Notes: a model not told the origin generated them from the letters alone. DNA of 64,000 bases from Bradyrhizobium sp. CB82 (GCF_029714405.1 NZ_CP121650.1:992001-1056000); one strand, 5' to 3'. Positions 26,065 through 36,355 are shown, counted from the first letter of the stretch. Made by a program: numbers and translations.

Positions 26065-26961
26065 TCAGAGATAGCCGGCGACGCGCAGACGCTCGAACGC
26101 GTCCTCGGTCTCGTGGTCGAGTGCGCGGCCGGCACGCTCCGGCACCTTGGTCCGCTCGAGCTCAATCAGGATCTCGTCGATGGTCGACGCAGTCGAATTC
26201 ACCGGGTTGGTGATGTCCTGGTCGCCCAGCGAGCGATAGCGCTTGCCGTTCTGCGACAGATAAAGCGGGATGATCGGGATGTTCTCGCGCTTGGTGTAGG
26301 CCCAGATGTCGGCCTCCGTCCAATGCAGGATCGGGTGGATGCGCAAATGCGCGCCCTGCGGCGGCGAGGCGTTGAAGTGATCCCAAAACTCCGGCGGCTG
26401 GTCGCGCACGTCCCAGTTGCCTTCGAGCCCGCGCGGCGAGAATACGCGCTCCTTGGCGCGGGTCGCCTCCTCGTCACGGCGAATGCCGGCGATCAGGCCG
26501 TCGAAGCCAAATTTGGCGAGCGCCATCTTCAGGCCTTCGGTCTTGCGTGCGGCCGAGCGTGCCGCCGGCGGCAGCGTCGGATCAACGGCATCAATGGGCG
26601 GGCAGGGTTCAACGCGCAGGTCGAGCTCCCATTCCTTTCCATAGTGATCGCGGAAGCGATACATCTCCGGAAATTTCTTGCCGGTATCGACATGCAGGGC
26701 GGGGAACGGCATCCGGCCGAAGAAGGCTTTGCGCGCCAGCCAGATCATGACGTTGGAGTCTTTGCCGAGCGACCACAGCAGGGCAATTTTTTTCAACCGC
26801 GCGAAGGCCTCGCGGAAGATGTAGATGCTCTGCGCTTCCAACTGGTCGAGATGATCCATGCTGGGGGCGAGACCAGCAGAAAATTCTTGCGCGCCCATGT
26901 GCCCGATGAGGCCCGGGCTGCTCACTCCGACAGCTGCGGAATCGTCCTTGAGAAGATGCAT
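26065..26961 (-). CDS. cysD: Sulfate adenylyltransferase subunit 2
   Basis: This 298-residue protein, counted from the ATG at 26961, has the PP-loop [17 protein letters not shown], equivalent to SIGKDS in E. coli CysD. It also has [34 protein letters not shown], and [20 protein letters not shown] with [18 protein letters not shown]. It catalyses the ATP sulfurylase reaction with CysN. A GTG three codons upstream (26970) is an alternative start. It is the promoter-proximal gene of the cysD-cysN/C operon and divergent from cysG. Confidence 0.93.
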   Translation of the reverse strand: MHLLKDDSAAVGVSSPGLIGHMGAQEFSAGLAPSMDHLDQLEAQSIYIFREAFARLKKIALLWSLGKDSNVMIWLARKAFFGRMPFPALHVDTGKKFPEMYRFRDHYGKEWELDLRVEPCPPIDAVDPTLPPAARSAARKTEGLKMALAKFGFDGLIAGIRRDEEATRAKERVFSPRGLEGNWDVRDQPPEFWDHFNASPPQGAHLRIHPILHWTEADIWAYTKRENIPIIPLYLSQNGKRYRSLGDQDITNPVNSTASTIDEILIELERTKVPERAGRALDHETEDAFERLRVAGYL

Positions 26962-27008
26962 CTCTGCCACTTTGCGTTTGGAGCCGAAAATTCTATAGTT
27001 GCGATGCG

Positions 27009-27033
27009 AAAGAGAAGAAAAAATTTTCTCTTT
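27009..27033. promoter_or_regulatory. Candidate operator palindrome in the divergent cysD/cysG promoter
   Basis: AAAGAGAA, nine A/T-rich bases, TTCTCTTT: a perfect 8-bp inverted repeat between the two sulfur operons. Its position, 48 bases from the cysD start and 71 from cysG, suits a shared regulator. Which regulator binds is not known from the sequence. Confidence 0.5.
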
Positions 27034-27103
27034 GCGCGCTCGAAACGAGACATATATAGAAAATAATTCCAGTCAACCCCGTAATTGGGGAAGCGAGTAC
27101 CGT

Positions 27104-28531
27104 ATGCGCTTCTTGCCGGTGTTCCTCGACATCAAGACCGGTCCGGTGGTTCTCATCGGCGCGGGCGAGCTGCTGCGCGCCAAATTGCGCGTGCTCGCCG
27201 CCGCCGGTGCGCGCATCCGCGTGCATGCGACGGACGGCAATCACGACCTCAGCGGGCTCAGCGCTGACGATGCGGGGCGCATCACCTTCGTCGACGGTGA
27301 TCCGCTGGCCGCGGATCTGACCGGTGTCATCGCCATAGTATGCGCAGGCGCAGGTGATCTTGGTGTGGCGATGTCGGCGCGCGCGCGATCGCTCGGGCTG
27401 CCCGTCAACGTCATGGACGATCTCGAGCATTCGAGCTTCATCTTCCCGGCGATCGTCGACCGCGGCGACGTCGTGGTTGCCGTCGGTACCGGCGGCGCCT
27501 CGCCGGTCGTGGCGCGGCGCGTGCGCGAGAAGATCGAGGCGCTGCTGCCGGCGAGGATCGGCGATCTTGCCGAATTCATCGGCGGCTTCCGCAAATCCAT
27601 TCATGCTGCGATTTCCGAGTTTCCGCTGCGTCGCCGCTTCTGGGAACGCGTGATCGACGGTCCGATCGGCGCGCTGGTGCTCGCCGGCCGAAGGGCCGAA
27701 GCGGAAGCCGCGCTCAAGGCTATCGATGATCCCTCCGCGTTCGCGCTGGCCGACAAGCCCGCAGGGCAGGTTGCGCTGGTCGGTGCTGGCCCCGGCGATC
27801 CCGATCTCCTCACCATCAAGGCGCTGCGTGCGCTCCAGGACGCCGACGTCGTCTTCTATGACGAGCTGGTGTCGCCCGAAATTCTCGACCGTATCCGTCG
27901 CGATACGGCGCGTATTCCGGTGGGCCGCCGCGTCGGCAGGCCCGGCATCGGCCAGGACGCCATTAACAGCCTGATGATCGAAGCCGCGCAGTCCGGCCAG
28001 CGTGTGGTGCGTCTGAAGGGCGGCGATCCCTTCGTGTTCGGCCGCGGCGGTGAGGAAGTCGAAGCGTTGCGCGCGGCCGGCATCGCCTATTCGATCGTGC
28101 CCGGCATCACCGCCGGCCTCGGCGCCGCCGCGGATTTCGAGGTACCGCTCACCTATCGTCACGAGGCGCTGCGCATTACCTTCCTCACCGCGCACAAGGC
28201 GCGCGATGCCGAGACCGTCGACTGGTCGACGCTGACCGACACCAGGATGACTGTCGTCGTCTATATGGGCATGACCGCCGCGCCCGCGGTGCGCGAGGGG
28301 GTTCTCGCCGCCGGCCGCTCGCCGGAGACGCCGGTCGGCGTGTTCGCCCGTGTCACGCGCCCCGATGCGCAAGGCGCGATCGGCACGCTCGCCGAGCTGC
28401 CCGAGCTCGTCAAACGTCTCGACGGCGGTCCCGCTATTCTGATCATCGGCGATGTGGTGCGGCATGCCGGCTCATTTCGCCATCAATCCACCAGGCAAAT
28501 CATCTCTGAGCTATTGGAAGCTGCCCAATGA
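27104..28531 (+). CDS. cysG: Siroheme synthase (multifunctional CysG)
   Basis: This 475-residue protein has an N-terminal NAD-binding domain (VVLIGAGELLRAKLRVLAAA) for precorrin-2 dehydrogenase and ferrochelatase. The C-terminal uroporphyrinogen-III methyltransferase domain from about residue 220 has VALVGAGPGDPDLLTIKALR, VVRLKGGDPFVFGRGGEEV and VPGITAGLGAAA. It makes siroheme for the sulfite reductase encoded two genes downstream. The ATG at 27104 begins the conserved MRFLPVFLDIK. It overlaps the next gene by ATGA and heads the operon. Confidence 0.94.
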   Translation: MRFLPVFLDIKTGPVVLIGAGELLRAKLRVLAAAGARIRVHATDGNHDLSGLSADDAGRITFVDGDPLAADLTGVIAIVCAGAGDLGVAMSARARSLGLPVNVMDDLEHSSFIFPAIVDRGDVVVAVGTGGASPVVARRVREKIEALLPARIGDLAEFIGGFRKSIHAAISEFPLRRRFWERVIDGPIGALVLAGRRAEAEAALKAIDDPSAFALADKPAGQVALVGAGPGDPDLLTIKALRALQDADVVFYDELVSPEILDRIRRDTARIPVGRRVGRPGIGQDAINSLMIEAAQSGQRVVRLKGGDPFVFGRGGEEVEALRAAGIAYSIVPGITAGLGAAADFEVPLTYRHEALRITFLTAHKARDAETVDWSTLTDTRMTVVVYMGMTAAPAVREGVLAAGRSPETPVGVFARVTRPDAQGAIGTLAELPELVKRLDGGPAILIIGDVVRHAGSFRHQSTRQIISELLEAAQ

Positions 28532-28845
28532 CCTCTCCGCTTGAACAAAAGAAAATCAAGATCGCCGGCCCCTCGATCGTGACCGCCAACCGCACCTGGG
28601 ATGGCATCGTGGTCTATCGTACCGCGGCCAAGGGCTGGTCCGCGGACTTGTCGGAGGCCGCGATCGTGCGCAACTCCGATGAGGCCAAGGCGTTGCTTGC
28701 AGAGTCGGTGGCCGATGACGTCGGCGCTGTCGGCGCCTATATCGCGCCCGTGCATGTCGGCGAGGATGGCAGGATCCTCCCCGGAAACCTGCGCGAGCAG
28801 ATCCGGCGCACCGGCGTGACCATCGGATCGCAGGCCCAGGTTTAA
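28528..28845 (+). CDS. DUF2849 protein, sulfite reductase-associated
   Basis: This 105-residue protein matches the DUF2849 pattern: PSIVTANRTWDGIVVYRTAA, NSDEAKALLAESVADD and VGAYIAPVHVGEDGRI. This family occurs almost only between cysG and cysI genes in alphaproteobacteria, so a supporting role in sulfite reduction is inferred. Its start overlaps the cysG stop by four bases and it ends 10 bases before the reductase gene. Confidence 0.85.
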   Translation: MTSPLEQKKIKIAGPSIVTANRTWDGIVVYRTAAKGWSADLSEAAIVRNSDEAKALLAESVADDVGAVGAYIAPVHVGEDGRILPGNLREQIRRTGVTIGSQAQV

Positions 28846-28855
28846 GGCACGCTCG

Positions 28856-30511
28856 ATGTACGCTTACGACGAAATCGACCGCACGCTGGTCAACGAGCGG
28901 GTCTCCGAATTTCGCGACCAGGTGAAGCGCCGCCTCTCGGGTGAGCTCACCGAGGACGAGTTCAAGATCCTGCGCCTGCAGAACGGCGTCTATCTTCAGC
29001 TCCACGCCTACATGTTCCGCGTCGCGATTCCTTACGGAACGCTGTCCGCGGGGCAGTTGCGCCGGCTTGCGCATATCGCGCGCCGCTATGACCGCGGCTA
29101 TGGCCACTTCACCACGCGGCAGAACATCCAGTTCAACTGGATCAAGCTCGCCGAGCTGCCGGATGCGCTCGCCGATCTCGCCGAAGTCGGTATCCATGCG
29201 ATGCAGACCTCCGGCAACAACATGCGCAACGTCACCTCCGACCAGTGGGCCGGCGTCGCCCCCGGTGAGATCGAGGATCCGCGCATCTGGTCGGAGCTGC
29301 TCCGCCAGCACACCACGCTGCATCCCGAGTTCTCGTTCCTGCCGCGCAAATTCAAGATCGCGATCACCGCGTCCGACCACGACCGCGCCGCGATCAAGAT
29401 CCACGACATCGGCCTGCGCCTCGTCAAGAACGAGAAGGGCGAGACCGGATTCGAGGTGCTGGTCGGCGGCGGGCTCGGCCGCACGCCGTTCATCGCCAAG
29501 ACAATCAAGCATTTCGTCCATGGCCGCGACATCCTGAGTTATGTCGAGGCGATCCTGCGCGTCTACAACCAGTACGGCCGGCGCGACAACATCTACAAGG
29601 CGCGCATCAAGATCCTCGTGCACGAGCTCGGCATCGAGAAGTTCTCGCGCGAGGTCGAGGATGAGTGGCAGCACATCCGCAACTCCGCGCTCCAGATCGA
29701 CGACAGCGTGATCGAGGACATCCGCTCGCGCTTCACCTATCCGGCTTACGAGAAGCTGCCGCATATGCCCGACGAGCTTCGTCAGGCCGCGGCCGATCCG
29801 GAGTTCGAGGCGTGGCGCAAGAACTCGGTATTCCCGCACAAGATCCAGGGCTACTCGATCGTCACGATCTCGCTGAAGCCCACGGGCGGGCCTCCGGGCG
29901 ATGCCACGGCCGCGCAGATGGACGCCCTCGCCGATCTTGCCGAGAAATATTCGTTCGGCGAGATCCGCGTCGGGCATGAGCAGAACCTGGCGCTGCCGCA
30001 TGTCGCCAAGCGCGATCTGCCGGCTCTGTGGAAGGCGCTCGACAAGCTCGGGCTCGCGACGCCCAACGTCAACCTGATCACCGACATCATCGCCTGCCCG
30101 GGCCTCGACTATTGCTCGCTGGCGAACGCGCGTTCGATTCCGATCGCGCAGGAGCTGACGCGGCGGTTCGCCAATCACGAGCTCGCCAATCTGATCGGCC
30201 GGCTGCACATCAACATCTCCGGCTGCATCAATGCCTGCGGCCATCATCATGTCGGTCATATCGGTATTCTCGGCGTCGAGAAGAACGGCGAGGAGGTTTA
30301 CCAGATCACCATCGGCGGCCGCGCCGACGAAAGTGCGGCGCTCGGGTCCCTGATCGGGCCCGGCGTCAAATTCGACGAGGTCGCCGACGTCGTCGAGGAC
30401 ATCGTCGAGGCTTATCTGGCGCTGCGCGAGCGGCCGGAAGAACTCTTTATCGATACGGTGAAGCGCCTCGGCGTCGAACCATTCAAGGAGCGGGTTTATG
30501 CCACTCGTTAA
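28856..30511 (+). CDS. cysI: Sulfite reductase, hemoprotein (nitrite/sulfite reductase family)
   Basis: This 551-residue protein has two ferredoxin-like repeats and siroheme-binding segments, with GHFTTRQNIQFNWIKLAELP and SGNNMRNVTSDQWAGV. The [4Fe-4S]-siroheme ligands appear as CPGLDYCSLANA and SGCINACGHHH (C-x5-C and C-x3-C). It reduces sulfite to sulfide with six electrons. A nitrite reductase role is unlikely given the cys context. Its end overlaps the DUF934 gene by 14 bases. No CysJ flavoprotein is nearby, so ferredoxin is the likely donor (inference). Confidence 0.92.
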   Translation: MYAYDEIDRTLVNERVSEFRDQVKRRLSGELTEDEFKILRLQNGVYLQLHAYMFRVAIPYGTLSAGQLRRLAHIARRYDRGYGHFTTRQNIQFNWIKLAELPDALADLAEVGIHAMQTSGNNMRNVTSDQWAGVAPGEIEDPRIWSELLRQHTTLHPEFSFLPRKFKIAITASDHDRAAIKIHDIGLRLVKNEKGETGFEVLVGGGLGRTPFIAKTIKHFVHGRDILSYVEAILRVYNQYGRRDNIYKARIKILVHELGIEKFSREVEDEWQHIRNSALQIDDSVIEDIRSRFTYPAYEKLPHMPDELRQAAADPEFEAWRKNSVFPHKIQGYSIVTISLKPTGGPPGDATAAQMDALADLAEKYSFGEIRVGHEQNLALPHVAKRDLPALWKALDKLGLATPNVNLITDIIACPGLDYCSLANARSIPIAQELTRRFANHELANLIGRLHINISGCINACGHHHVGHIGILGVEKNGEEVYQITIGGRADESAALGSLIGPGVKFDEVADVVEDIVEAYLALRERPEELFIDTVKRLGVEPFKERVYATR

Positions 30512-31013
30512 GGGCGGAAAGATCGTCGAGGATAGTTTCGTCAAGCTCGACGTCGATGCGCCGCTGCCCGCAGCCGGCGATATCCTGGTGCCTGGCGATC
30601 GCTTTCTGAAGGATGCGGACGCCCTGCTCGGGCGTCCCGGCAAGGTCGGCGTGATCTGGCCGAACAATCGCGACATCGACGCGCTGGTGCCGTATCTCGG
30701 CAAGCTTGCCGCGGTCGCGCTAGTGTTCCCGACCTTCCGTGACGGCCGCGCCTACAGCCAGTCGCGGCTGCTGCGCGAACGCTACGACTATCGGGGCGAG
30801 CTGCGCGCGACGGGCCAGGTGCTGCGCGACCAGTTCGTGTTCATGCTGCGCGCGGGCTTCGACAGCTTCGAGGTCAAGAAGCAGGCCGATGCGGAAGCCT
30901 TTACGCAGACCGTGAAGCGCTATTCGGTGTTCTACCAGCCGACCGGCGACGGCCGTGTCACGGCGCTGCATCGGCGCATGCAACTGCGCCATTCGGAAGG
31001 TGTCGGCACATGA
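30498..31013 (+). CDS. DUF934 protein, sulfite reductase-associated
   Basis: This 171-residue protein has the DUF934 core LAAVALVFPTFRDGRAYSQS and RLLRERYDYRGELRATGQVL, then QFVFMLRAGFDSFEV. The family is consistently encoded beside CysI-type reductases and is proposed as an accessory protein; no activity is proven. It overlaps cysI (14 bases) and cysH (ATGA). Confidence 0.88.
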   Translation: MPLVKGGKIVEDSFVKLDVDAPLPAAGDILVPGDRFLKDADALLGRPGKVGVIWPNNRDIDALVPYLGKLAAVALVFPTFRDGRAYSQSRLLRERYDYRGELRATGQVLRDQFVFMLRAGFDSFEVKKQADAEAFTQTVKRYSVFYQPTGDGRVTALHRRMQLRHSEGVGT

Positions 31014-31741
31014 ACGCGATTGCGCGCGAGGGTTCATTGTCAGCCGCGCAGGCGCTGCCGTCCGCCGACGCGCTCGATCGCGCATTGCGCGATGCCTCGC
31101 CCGGCGAGGTCGTTGCTGCGGCGTTGAAGGTTGTGGGGCGCGAAAAATTGGCGGTTGTGTCGTCATTCGGCACTGAGTCGGCCGCGCTGCTCAAGGTGGT
31201 GGCCGACGTCGATCCGGCGATCCCGGTGATCTTCCTCGATACCGGCTGGCTGTTCGAGGAGACGCTCGCCTACCGCGATACGCTGATCGCGACGCTCGGC
31301 TTGACGGACGTCCGCTCGATCAAGCCGCTGGAAGAGACGCTGACGCGCGAGGATCCCGATCGCGATCTGTGGTTCTCCGACCCCGATGCATGTTGCCGCA
31401 TCCGCAAGGTAGAGCCTCTGGCTCGCGCGCTAAAACCGTTCGCGGCCTGGATCAATGGCCGCAAGCGCTTCCAGGGCGGCGCGCGCGCCGCCATTCCGGT
31501 GGCGGAAGAGGACGGCGCGCGGCTGAAATTCAATCCGTTCGCGAACGTCTCGCGCGAAGACATCGAGGCGATCTACGCGCGCGCCAAATTGCCGCAGCAT
31601 CCGCTTGTCGCGTCGGGTTTCCTGTCGGTTGGATGTATGCCCTGCACCAGCAGGACCGCCGAAGGCGAGGACGCGCGGTCCGGCCGGTGGCGAGGTCGCG
31701 CCAAGACAGAATGCGGCATTCACACGATGAAGATTTCGTAG
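31010..31741 (+). CDS. cysH: Adenylylsulfate (APS) reductase, CysH family
   Basis: This 243-residue protein has the PP-loop-like SSFGTESAALLKVV and LDTGWLFEETLAYRD, with the catalytic C-terminal ECGIH. It carries a CC pair (DACCRIRKVEPL) and GCMPCTSR. These Cys ligate a [4Fe-4S] cluster in plant-type and many bacterial APS reductases and are absent from E. coli PAPS reductase. The preferred substrate is therefore inferred to be APS, giving sulfite and AMP with thioredoxin. It is the last gene of the tightly overlapping reduction operon. Confidence 0.92.
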   Translation: MNAIAREGSLSAAQALPSADALDRALRDASPGEVVAAALKVVGREKLAVVSSFGTESAALLKVVADVDPAIPVIFLDTGWLFEETLAYRDTLIATLGLTDVRSIKPLEETLTREDPDRDLWFSDPDACCRIRKVEPLARALKPFAAWINGRKRFQGGARAAIPVAEEDGARLKFNPFANVSREDIEAIYARAKLPQHPLVASGFLSVGCMPCTSRTAEGEDARSGRWRGRAKTECGIHTMKIS

Positions 31742-31865
31742 CACAGCTGCGCTACGTCGCCGCAAACAAGAAAATCCGGTTCCGTTGACTTGAGAGCGTT
31801 TCGACCCGAGTTATGCCCGCATGCCATCGGCGACACCGACGTCGTCGAGGTGAATGGAGATGGAC

Positions 31866-32855
31866 ATGATCCGCCGTATCGTTCCGCTCGTGGCAGGCCT
31901 CCTCTGGGCAAGCTCGGCTCTCGCCGCTGATATCAACCTCTTGAACGTATCGTACGATCCGACGCGCGAGCTCTATGTCGAATTCAACAAGGCGTTTGCG
32001 AACGCCTATCAGAAAGAGACCGGCAAGAGCGTCGAGATCAAGCAGTCGCATGGCGGCAGCGGATCGCAGGCGCGCGCGGTGATCGACGGATTGCAGGCCG
32101 ACGTTGTGACGCTCGCGCTTGCCTATGATATCGACGCGATTGCGGCAAAGGGTCTCACCGCGGCCGACTGGCAAAAGCGTCTGCCGCAGAATTCATCGCC
32201 CTACACCTCGACCATCGTGTTCCTGGTGCGCAAGGGCAATCCCAAGGGCATCAAGGACTGGGACGATCTGGTCAAGCCGGGCGTCGCCGTCATCACGCCA
32301 AACCCGAAGACCTCGGGCGGCGCGCGCTGGAACTATCTGGCAGCGTGGGGCTATGCGCAGAAGAAGTTCGGCTCGGTCGACAAGACCAAGCAATTCATCG
32401 CGAATCTCTATCAAAACGTGCCTGTCCTCGACACCGGCGCCCGCGGCTCGACCGTGACCTTCGTCGAGCGCGGCGTCGGTGACGTGCTGCTCGCCTGGGA
32501 GAACGAGGCGTTTCTCGCGCAGAAGGAGTTCGGCGCCGACAAGTTCGAGATCGTGGCGCCACCGCTCTCGATCCTCGCCGAGCCGCCTGTCACGATCGTC
32601 GACAAGGTTGCCGACAAGAAGGGCACGCGCAGCGTGGCCGATGCCTACCTGCAATATTGGTATACAAAGGAAGGTCAGGAAATCGCTGCACGCAATTTCT
32701 ATCGTCCGCGCGATCCGGATGTGGCGAAGAAATACGAGAATGCCTTCGCGAAGGTCGAGCTGTTCACGATCGACGACGTTTTCGGCGGCTGGACCAAGGC
32801 GCAGAAAGAACATTTTGCCGACGGCGGCGTCTTCGATCTGATCTACAAGAACTGA
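31866..32855 (+). CDS. sbp: Sulfate ABC transporter substrate-binding protein
   Basis: This protein of about 329 residues has a signal peptide ([20 protein letters not shown]) and the Sbp signature [37 protein letters not shown] and [20 protein letters not shown]. It captures sulfate (possibly thiosulfate) in the periplasm. The start at 31866 follows GGAG; ATG 31854 is four codons upstream. It lies 124 bases after cysH, a gap that could hold its own promoter, and precedes the permease genes. Confidence 0.92.
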   Translation: MIRRIVPLVAGLLWASSALAADINLLNVSYDPTRELYVEFNKAFANAYQKETGKSVEIKQSHGGSGSQARAVIDGLQADVVTLALAYDIDAIAAKGLTAADWQKRLPQNSSPYTSTIVFLVRKGNPKGIKDWDDLVKPGVAVITPNPKTSGGARWNYLAAWGYAQKKFGSVDKTKQFIANLYQNVPVLDTGARGSTVTFVERGVGDVLLAWENEAFLAQKEFGADKFEIVAPPLSILAEPPVTIVDKVADKKGTRSVADAYLQYWYTKEGQEIAARNFYRPRDPDVAKKYENAFAKVELFTIDDVFGGWTKAQKEHFADGGVFDLIYKN

Positions 32856-32894
32856 TCGGGCGCGCTGTCGCGGGATGCTTTTGCAGGGGGCCTG

Positions 32895-33731
32895 GTGAGC
32901 GCAATCGCAACACGACGACGAACATTGCCGGGCTTCGGTCTCACGATGGGGCTGACGCTGTCCTGGCTGTCCATCATTATCCTGGTTCCGCTCGCAGGCC
33001 TCTTTCTGCGCACGCTCGAGCTCAGCCCCGAGCAGTTCTGGGCCATTCTCTCCAGCCGCCGGACGTTGAACGCGCTGCGCGTGTCCTTCGGGCTCGCTTT
33101 CGCGGCGGCCTGCGTCAATCTGGTGATGGGCAGCATCATTGTCTGGGCGCTGGTGCGCTACCGCTTCCCCGGTCGGCGGCTGTTCGACGCCATCGTCGAC
33201 GTGCCCTTTGCGTTGCCGACCGCAGTCGCCGGCGTTGCGCTGACCTCGCTGTTTGCCGAGAAGGGCTGGCTGGGTGCGCCGCTTGCAACCCTCGGCATCA
33301 AGGTGGCGTTCACGCCGCTCGGCATCTTCATCGCCATGATCTTCATCGGCATTCCCTTCGTGGTGCGTACCGTCCAGCCAGTGCTTCAGGACCTCGATCC
33401 TGAAATCGAGGAGGCCGCGGGTAGCTTGGGAGCCAGCCGCTGCCAGACCATCATCCGCGTGATCCTGCCCTCTCTGGGGCCCGCATTGCTGACGGGCCTG
33501 GCGCTCGCCTTCGCGCGCGCCGTCGGCGAATACGGCTCGGTGATTTTCATCGCCGGCAACCTGCCCAACGTCTCGGAGATCGCGCCGCTCCTGATCGTGA
33601 TCCGGCTCTCCGAGTTCCGCTATGCCGATGCGACCGCGATCGCGGTCGTGATGCTCGTCGTATCCTTCGTCATCATCTTCGCCGTCAACCGGCTGCAGCG
33701 TTGGGCGCAGAACCGGATTCCGGTGCATTGA
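32895..33731 (+). CDS. cysT: Sulfate ABC transporter permease CysT
   Basis: This 278-residue inner-membrane protein begins with GTG at 32895, preceded by AGGGGG. It has six hydrophobic segments, the CysT segment [20 protein letters not shown], and the EAA loop [20 protein letters not shown] that contacts the ATPase. It pairs with CysW to form the sulfate channel. It lies 39 bases after sbp. Confidence 0.92.
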   Translation: MSAIATRRRTLPGFGLTMGLTLSWLSIIILVPLAGLFLRTLELSPEQFWAILSSRRTLNALRVSFGLAFAAACVNLVMGSIIVWALVRYRFPGRRLFDAIVDVPFALPTAVAGVALTSLFAEKGWLGAPLATLGIKVAFTPLGIFIAMIFIGIPFVVRTVQPVLQDLDPEIEEAAGSLGASRCQTIIRVILPSLGPALLTGLALAFARAVGEYGSVIFIAGNLPNVSEIAPLLIVIRLSEFRYADATAIAVVMLVVSFVIIFAVNRLQRWAQNRIPVH

Positions 33732-33741
33732 GGCCCGAACA

Positions 33742-34653
33742 ATGACGATGCAGATCGCCGATTCAGTCTCGCTCGCCTCGCCCGACGCGAGGGCACGCCG
33801 GCATGCGGTCGCCGCCCGGGAAAACCTTCGTAGCGAGCCGAGGGCGGTACGGATCGCGATCATTTCCGTCGCGGTCCTCTTCCTCACGGTCTTCGTCGTG
33901 CTGCCGCTGGTCGTGGTGTTCGCGCAGGCCTTCTCCAAGGGCATCATGGCCTATCTCGCGGCGCTGTCGGAGCCGGAGGCCCTGGCCGCGATCCGGTTGA
34001 CGCTGCTGGTGGCGGCGATCTCGGTCGGCCTCAATCTCGTGTTCGGATTGGTTGCGGCCTGGGCGATCGCCAAGTTCGAGTTCAAGGGCAAGACCTTTCT
34101 GATCACGCTGATCGACCTGCCGTTCTCGGTCAGCCCCGTGATCTCGGGTCTCGTCTTCGTGCTGCTGTTCGGCGCGCAAGGCTATTTCGGCGGCTGGCTG
34201 CGTGACCACAACATCCAGGTCCTGTTCGCGGTGCCTGGGATAGCGCTTGCGACCACCTTCGTGACCTTCCCATTCGTGGCGCGCGCATTGATCCCGCTGA
34301 TGCAGGAGCAGGGTACGCAGGAGGAAGAGGCCGCGATCTCGCTCGGCGCCTCGGGCCTGCAAACGTTTTTCCGCGTGACCTTGCCCAATATCAAATGGGG
34401 CGTGCTCTATGGCGTGCTGCTCTGCAACGCGCGCGCGATGGGCGAGTTCGGCGCGGTCTCCGTCGTCTCCGGCCATATCCGCGGCGAGACCAACACCATG
34501 CCCCTGCTGGTCGAGATCCTCTACAACGAATACCAGTTCGTTGCTGCGTTTGCGATCGCCTCGCTGCTCGCGATGCTGGCGCTGATCACGCTGATCGCCA
34601 AAACCATTCTCGAACGTCATCTGGACGAAGGACGCGACTCCTGTGACCATTGA
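33742..34653 (+). CDS. cysW: Sulfate ABC transporter permease CysW
   Basis: This 303-residue protein has a 40-residue soluble N-terminus then six membrane helices. The EAA loop is [20 protein letters not shown], and [20 protein letters not shown], typical of CysW, follows. It overlaps cysA by 11 bases. ATG 33748 is an alternative start two codons in. Confidence 0.92.
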   Translation: MTMQIADSVSLASPDARARRHAVAARENLRSEPRAVRIAIISVAVLFLTVFVVLPLVVVFAQAFSKGIMAYLAALSEPEALAAIRLTLLVAAISVGLNLVFGLVAAWAIAKFEFKGKTFLITLIDLPFSVSPVISGLVFVLLFGAQGYFGGWLRDHNIQVLFAVPGIALATTFVTFPFVARALIPLMQEQGTQEEEAAISLGASGLQTFFRVTLPNIKWGVLYGVLLCNARAMGEFGAVSVVSGHIRGETNTMPLLVEILYNEYQFVAAFAIASLLAMLALITLIAKTILERHLDEGRDSCDH

Positions 34654-35680
34654 AGTCAAGAATCTCATCAAGAAGTTCGGGAGCTTTGCGGCGCTGGACG
34701 GCGTCGATCTCAAGGTCGATAATGGCGAGTTGCTGGCGCTGCTGGGGCCGTCCGGCTCCGGCAAGACGACCTTGCTTCGGATCATCGCCGGCCTGGATTG
34801 GCCAGATTCCGGTGAAGTCTCTTTCAACGGCGAGGACGCACTCGCGCAGGGCGCGCGCGAGCGTCATGTCGGCTTCGTGTTCCAGCACTACGCGCTGTTC
34901 CGCCACATGACGGTGTTCGAGAACGTGGCCTTCGGTTTGCGGGTGCAGCCGCGCGCGGTCCGGAAAGAGGAGGCCGCGATCCGCGCGCGCGTCAAAGAGC
35001 TGCTCGACCTCGTGCAACTCGACTGGCTCGCCGACCGCTATCCGGGCCAGCTCTCCGGCGGCCAGCGCCAGCGCATTGCACTGGCGCGGGCACTCGCGAT
35101 CGAGCCGCGTATCCTGCTGCTCGACGAGCCATTCGGTGCGCTGGATGCGAAGGTGCGCAAGGAACTGCGCAAATGGCTGCGCTCGCTGCACCACGAAATC
35201 AACGTCACCTCGATCTTCGTCACGCACGACCAGGAGGAGGCGCTCGAGGTCGCCAACCGGGTCGTGGTGATGGACAAGGGCAAGATCGAGCAGATCGGCT
35301 CGCCCGATGATGTCTATGAGAGCCCGGCGACCGCCTTCGTCCACGGCTTCATCGGCGAGTCCATCGAGCTGCCTGTTCAGGTCGCAGACGGTGTGGTTCG
35401 GCTCGGCGACCGACCACTCAGGCTCGCGGCCGAGGGAGTAGCGTCTGGCGCGTCAAAACTGTTCGTGCGGCGACATGATATGGTGGTCGGCCCGCCCGGC
35501 TCGGGCGCCTTCGACGGCGCCGTGCGGCATGTGCGGAATTTTGGTCCCGTTCAACGCGCCGAGGTCGCGCTGTTCGGCGGCGAGACCATCGAGATCGACG
35601 CCCCCCGCGACAAGGAACTGCGCGCCGGCGACACGGTCGGCCTCGCGCCCCGTCGCTACCGGATCTTTGCGGGCGCCTGA
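34643..35680 (+). CDS. cysA: Sulfate ABC transporter ATP-binding protein
   Basis: This 345-residue protein has Walker [17 protein letters not shown], signature [16 protein letters not shown], Walker [13 protein letters not shown] and the switch His in [14 protein letters not shown]-terminal TOBE-like domain starts near residue 240. It powers the CysT/CysW sulfate importer. It starts at GTG 34643 within cysW and closes the operon; no clear terminator follows. Confidence 0.93.
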   Translation: MTIEVKNLIKKFGSFAALDGVDLKVDNGELLALLGPSGSGKTTLLRIIAGLDWPDSGEVSFNGEDALAQGARERHVGFVFQHYALFRHMTVFENVAFGLRVQPRAVRKEEAAIRARVKELLDLVQLDWLADRYPGQLSGGQRQRIALARALAIEPRILLLDEPFGALDAKVRKELRKWLRSLHHEINVTSIFVTHDQEEALEVANRVVVMDKGKIEQIGSPDDVYESPATAFVHGFIGESIELPVQVADGVVRLGDRPLRLAAEGVASGASKLFVRRHDMVVGPPGSGAFDGAVRHVRNFGPVQRAEVALFGGETIEIDAPRDKELRAGDTVGLAPRRYRIFAGA

Positions 35681-35772
35681 GGCCGCCGCCTCAGGCTCAA
35701 ATTTTCCGTAAAATTCACCTTTCAGCCACGGTTGATATGCAACAACGGCCCGTCTTTTTGGGGGCCAGATTC

Positions 35773-36276
35773 ATGCGCGCTGCGGCCGCAATTCTCATCG
35801 CTTTGCTTCTCGCCGGCTGCGCGGGCAACGAAGCGCCGGTCGAACAGCCGTCGATGTATGCCGACATGGCCGTATCGGGCGCGCAGCTCGATGCGCAGGC
35901 CGCGGCCGTGATGATCTCGCAATACCGCCAGAACAACAGCCTCGGCACCGTCATCATCGATCCCGACCTGATGAGGCTGGCCGAATCCCAGTCCCAGGCA
36001 ATGGCGGCGGCCAACAAGATGGACCACGACGTCCGCGCGCCGCTCGCCAAGCGGCTCGCCGCCGGCGGCTATCCGGCGACCGTCGCGGTCGAGAACATTT
36101 CTGCGGGCTATCATACGCTGGCGGAAGCATTTTCCGGCTGGCGCGACTCGCCCCCGCACCGGGCCAACATGCTCAAGAGCGGTGTCACAAAATTGGGCAT
36201 AGCGGCGAGCTATGCTCCGAACACCAAATACAAGGTGTTCTGGACGATGATTCTGGCATCCAACGAGCCCCGATAA
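35773..36276 (+). CDS. CAP (SCP/PR-1-like) domain lipoprotein
   Basis: This 167-residue protein begins MRAAAAILIALLLAGC, a lipoprotein signal with the lipid-accepting Cys16. The CAP domain follows with LRMAESQ-like LMRLAESQSQAMAAANKMDH, VAVENISAGYHTLAEAFSGW and SPPHRANMLKSGVTKLGIAA. ATG 35773 is preferred over 35737 because GGGGG is at good spacing and the lipoprotein signal is then normal. Bacterial CAP proteins have no settled activity. It stands alone between cysA and a patatin gene. Confidence 0.83.
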   Translation: MRAAAAILIALLLAGCAGNEAPVEQPSMYADMAVSGAQLDAQAAAVMISQYRQNNSLGTVIIDPDLMRLAESQSQAMAAANKMDHDVRAPLAKRLAAGGYPATVAVENISAGYHTLAEAFSGWRDSPPHRANMLKSGVTKLGIAASYAPNTKYKVFWTMILASNEPR

Positions 36277-36355
36277 GCCAGTCTTGATCCCCAAAACATT
36301 GACGCCGCCGTGAAGTGGGGTCACGGTGGGACTTCCTCAGTTCATTGATCCCCTC

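Noticed and set aside
23955..26213. A 752-codon rightward reading opposite cysN/C
   Set aside because: Antisense shadow of a clearly identified gene, with no recognisable domain.
28556..30703. A 715-codon leftward reading opposite the sulfite reductase
   Set aside because: Shadow of cysI and neighbours; Arg/Asp-rich without motifs.
31742..31865. A sigma-70-like promoter before sbp (TTGACT near 31785)
   Set aside because: The spacing to a plausible -10 is poor, so it was not listed.
32193..33947. A 584-codon leftward reading opposite sbp-cysT
   Set aside because: Low-complexity His/Asp/Arg-rich shadow of the transport genes.
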